A DNA stretch of 64,000 nucleotides from Paraburkholderia phenazinium (GTDB lineage Bacteria > Pseudomonadota > Gammaproteobacteria > Burkholderiales > Burkholderiaceae). Within the stretch, counting starts at the first letter, position 1; every line of letters starts with the position of its first letter. This document shows positions 63,631 to 64,000 of the stretch, one piece after another. The translations under genes and the position numbers were made by a program. Below the pieces are notes generated by a model. The model saw nothing but the letters and a program-made list of their open reading frames with translations, made no database searches and was not told the DNA's origin. The stretch is taken from positions 1 to 64,000 of the forward strand of contig NZ_FNCJ01000015.1 in assembly GCF_900100735.1 (NCBI RefSeq), written 5' to 3'.

Positions 63631-63720
63631 CTAGCCGAGCGCAGCCCATTTCGCCGGTGTGAGGCCATAGGCACGCTTGAATTGCCGCGACATGTGGCTT
63701 TGATCGGCGAAACCCGCCCA
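63631..63720 (-). pseudogene. C-terminal remnant of an AraC-family regulator
   Basis: The last 29 codons of an AraC helix-turn-helix are intact (GFADQSHMSRQFKRAYGLTP then AKWAALG and stop). Homology ends sharply at 63720. Beyond it lies TGTTGCCCCCTGAAGTTGAA (63722-63741) and an unrelated tract, so the 5' part of the gene has been lost, possibly through an insertion. 63721-63940 holds no gene. Confidence 0.65.
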
Positions 63721-63940
63721 CTGTTGCCCCCTGAAGTTGAAGGTCTGCCCCCGGAAACCGTCATACCGATCGCATACGTGTCGTGACGATGCGGGGAAAA
63801 CGGCCGGTGTTTGAGCCGGCACTGGCCACTTCCTCAGCCCCAAAAAAGCGCAAAAGGATCATTTTCTTCAATACGCATCATGCTGCCGCCCGCTACCTTC
63901 GGACTTCGAGAATTCCCAAACGATCTACAGAAGGCAACGG

Positions 63941-64000
63941 ATGAGCATCATTCTTTCCATGGCGGCGTTTTCGCTGGCTACGTCGATTTCTCCCGGACCG
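63941..64000 (+). CDS. LysE/RhtB-family exporter, start only
   Basis: The first 20 codons (MSIILSMAAFSLATSISPGP) match the start of LysE-type amino-acid exporters, where the FxxATSxxPGP motif opens helix 1. The gene continues beyond the window. AGAAGG lies before the ATG. Confidence 0.75.
   Translation, partial: MSIILSMAAFSLATSISPGP

Noticed and set aside
1..64000. tRNA, rRNA, CRISPR, riboswitch or intact insertion sequence
   Set aside because: None could be recognised by reading both strands; no transposase, repeat array or cloverleaf stood out.

Overview
The window is typical chromosomal DNA of a Burkholderiales bacterium, most likely a Paraburkholderia. The evidence is high G+C coding sequence with strong third-position bias, several lineage-typical families (DUF4148 and DUF2866-like small proteins, OmpC-type porin, signal-bearing SYLF protein), many LysR/AraC/MFS genes and an aromatic-acid catabolic cluster. 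I see no rRNA, tRNA, CRISPR array, phage block or intact insertion sequence. The genes are mostly complete and densely packed; only two gene remnants are visible, both near the right end.

Layout. 1-1.07 kb: a gene-free inverted-repeat element with nested hairpins. 1.07-5.35 kb: a chemoreceptor, a TRIC-type channel protein and a second FtsI-like transpeptidase. 5.4-13.5 kb: a stress and detoxification stretch with TetR plus haloalkane dehalogenase, HxlR, an isochorismatase-fold hydrolase with an AraC regulator, two tandem Ohr/OsmC peroxidases, a VOC protein, glutathione reductase and a YciH/SUI1 protein. 13.6-19.5 kb: a LysR/MFS divergent pair, a DUF1330/MarR divergent pair with a clear operator, and a DUF1326-DUF2182-EamA operon. 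19.6-21.9 kb: an operon on the minus strand (ribbon-helix-helix regulator, PHA-depolymerase-like esterase, triad-less isochorismatase-like protein) headed by a perfect 17-bp palindrome. 22-24.2 kb: small membrane protein, PRC-barrel protein and a helix-turn-helix/PIN toxin-antitoxin pair. 24.2-29.2 kb: diguanylate cyclase, a lipoprotein phosphoesterase and a dihaem peroxidase. 29.4-37.4 kb: glutathione-linked genes (GST, GFA), a LysR with a DsbA-like/CmcJ pair, an SDR, a LuxR protein with HD-GYP-like halves and a secreted hydrolase.

37.5-44.1 kb holds a complete fructose PTS: a LacI-family regulator divergent from fruB (EIIA-HPr-EI), fruK and fruA, with GGAATCGATTCC-type operators between them. 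44.2-47 kb carries small stress and envelope proteins (SYLF, CsbD, two DUF4148, a 58-residue membrane protein). 47.5-51.5 kb contains two MFS transporters and an Ala/Pro-rich membrane-anchored protein.

52-60 kb is a gallate catabolic locus. It has a porin, a ModA-like protein without a signal peptide, the CHA aldolase (ligK), the OMA hydratase (ligJ), an aromatic-acid MFS transporter and gallate dioxygenase (galA). A divergent LysR regulator in this locus contains two LysR-type helix-turn-helix domains in tandem. The OMA tautomerase expected for the pathway is not in the window. 60.2-64 kb: lplT, an O-methyltransferase, a GST N-terminal remnant, a 3-hydroxyisobutyrate-dehydrogenase-family protein, an AraC remnant and the start of a LysE-type exporter cut by the window edge.

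The most interesting signals are regulatory and architectural. They are an identical 5-3-5 palindrome upstream of two separate transcription units (hxlR and the isochorismatase-araC operon), the palindrome that covers the ribosome binding site of the ribbon-helix-helix gene, the tandem-HTH LysR protein, and very small membrane-protein genes that are easily missed.
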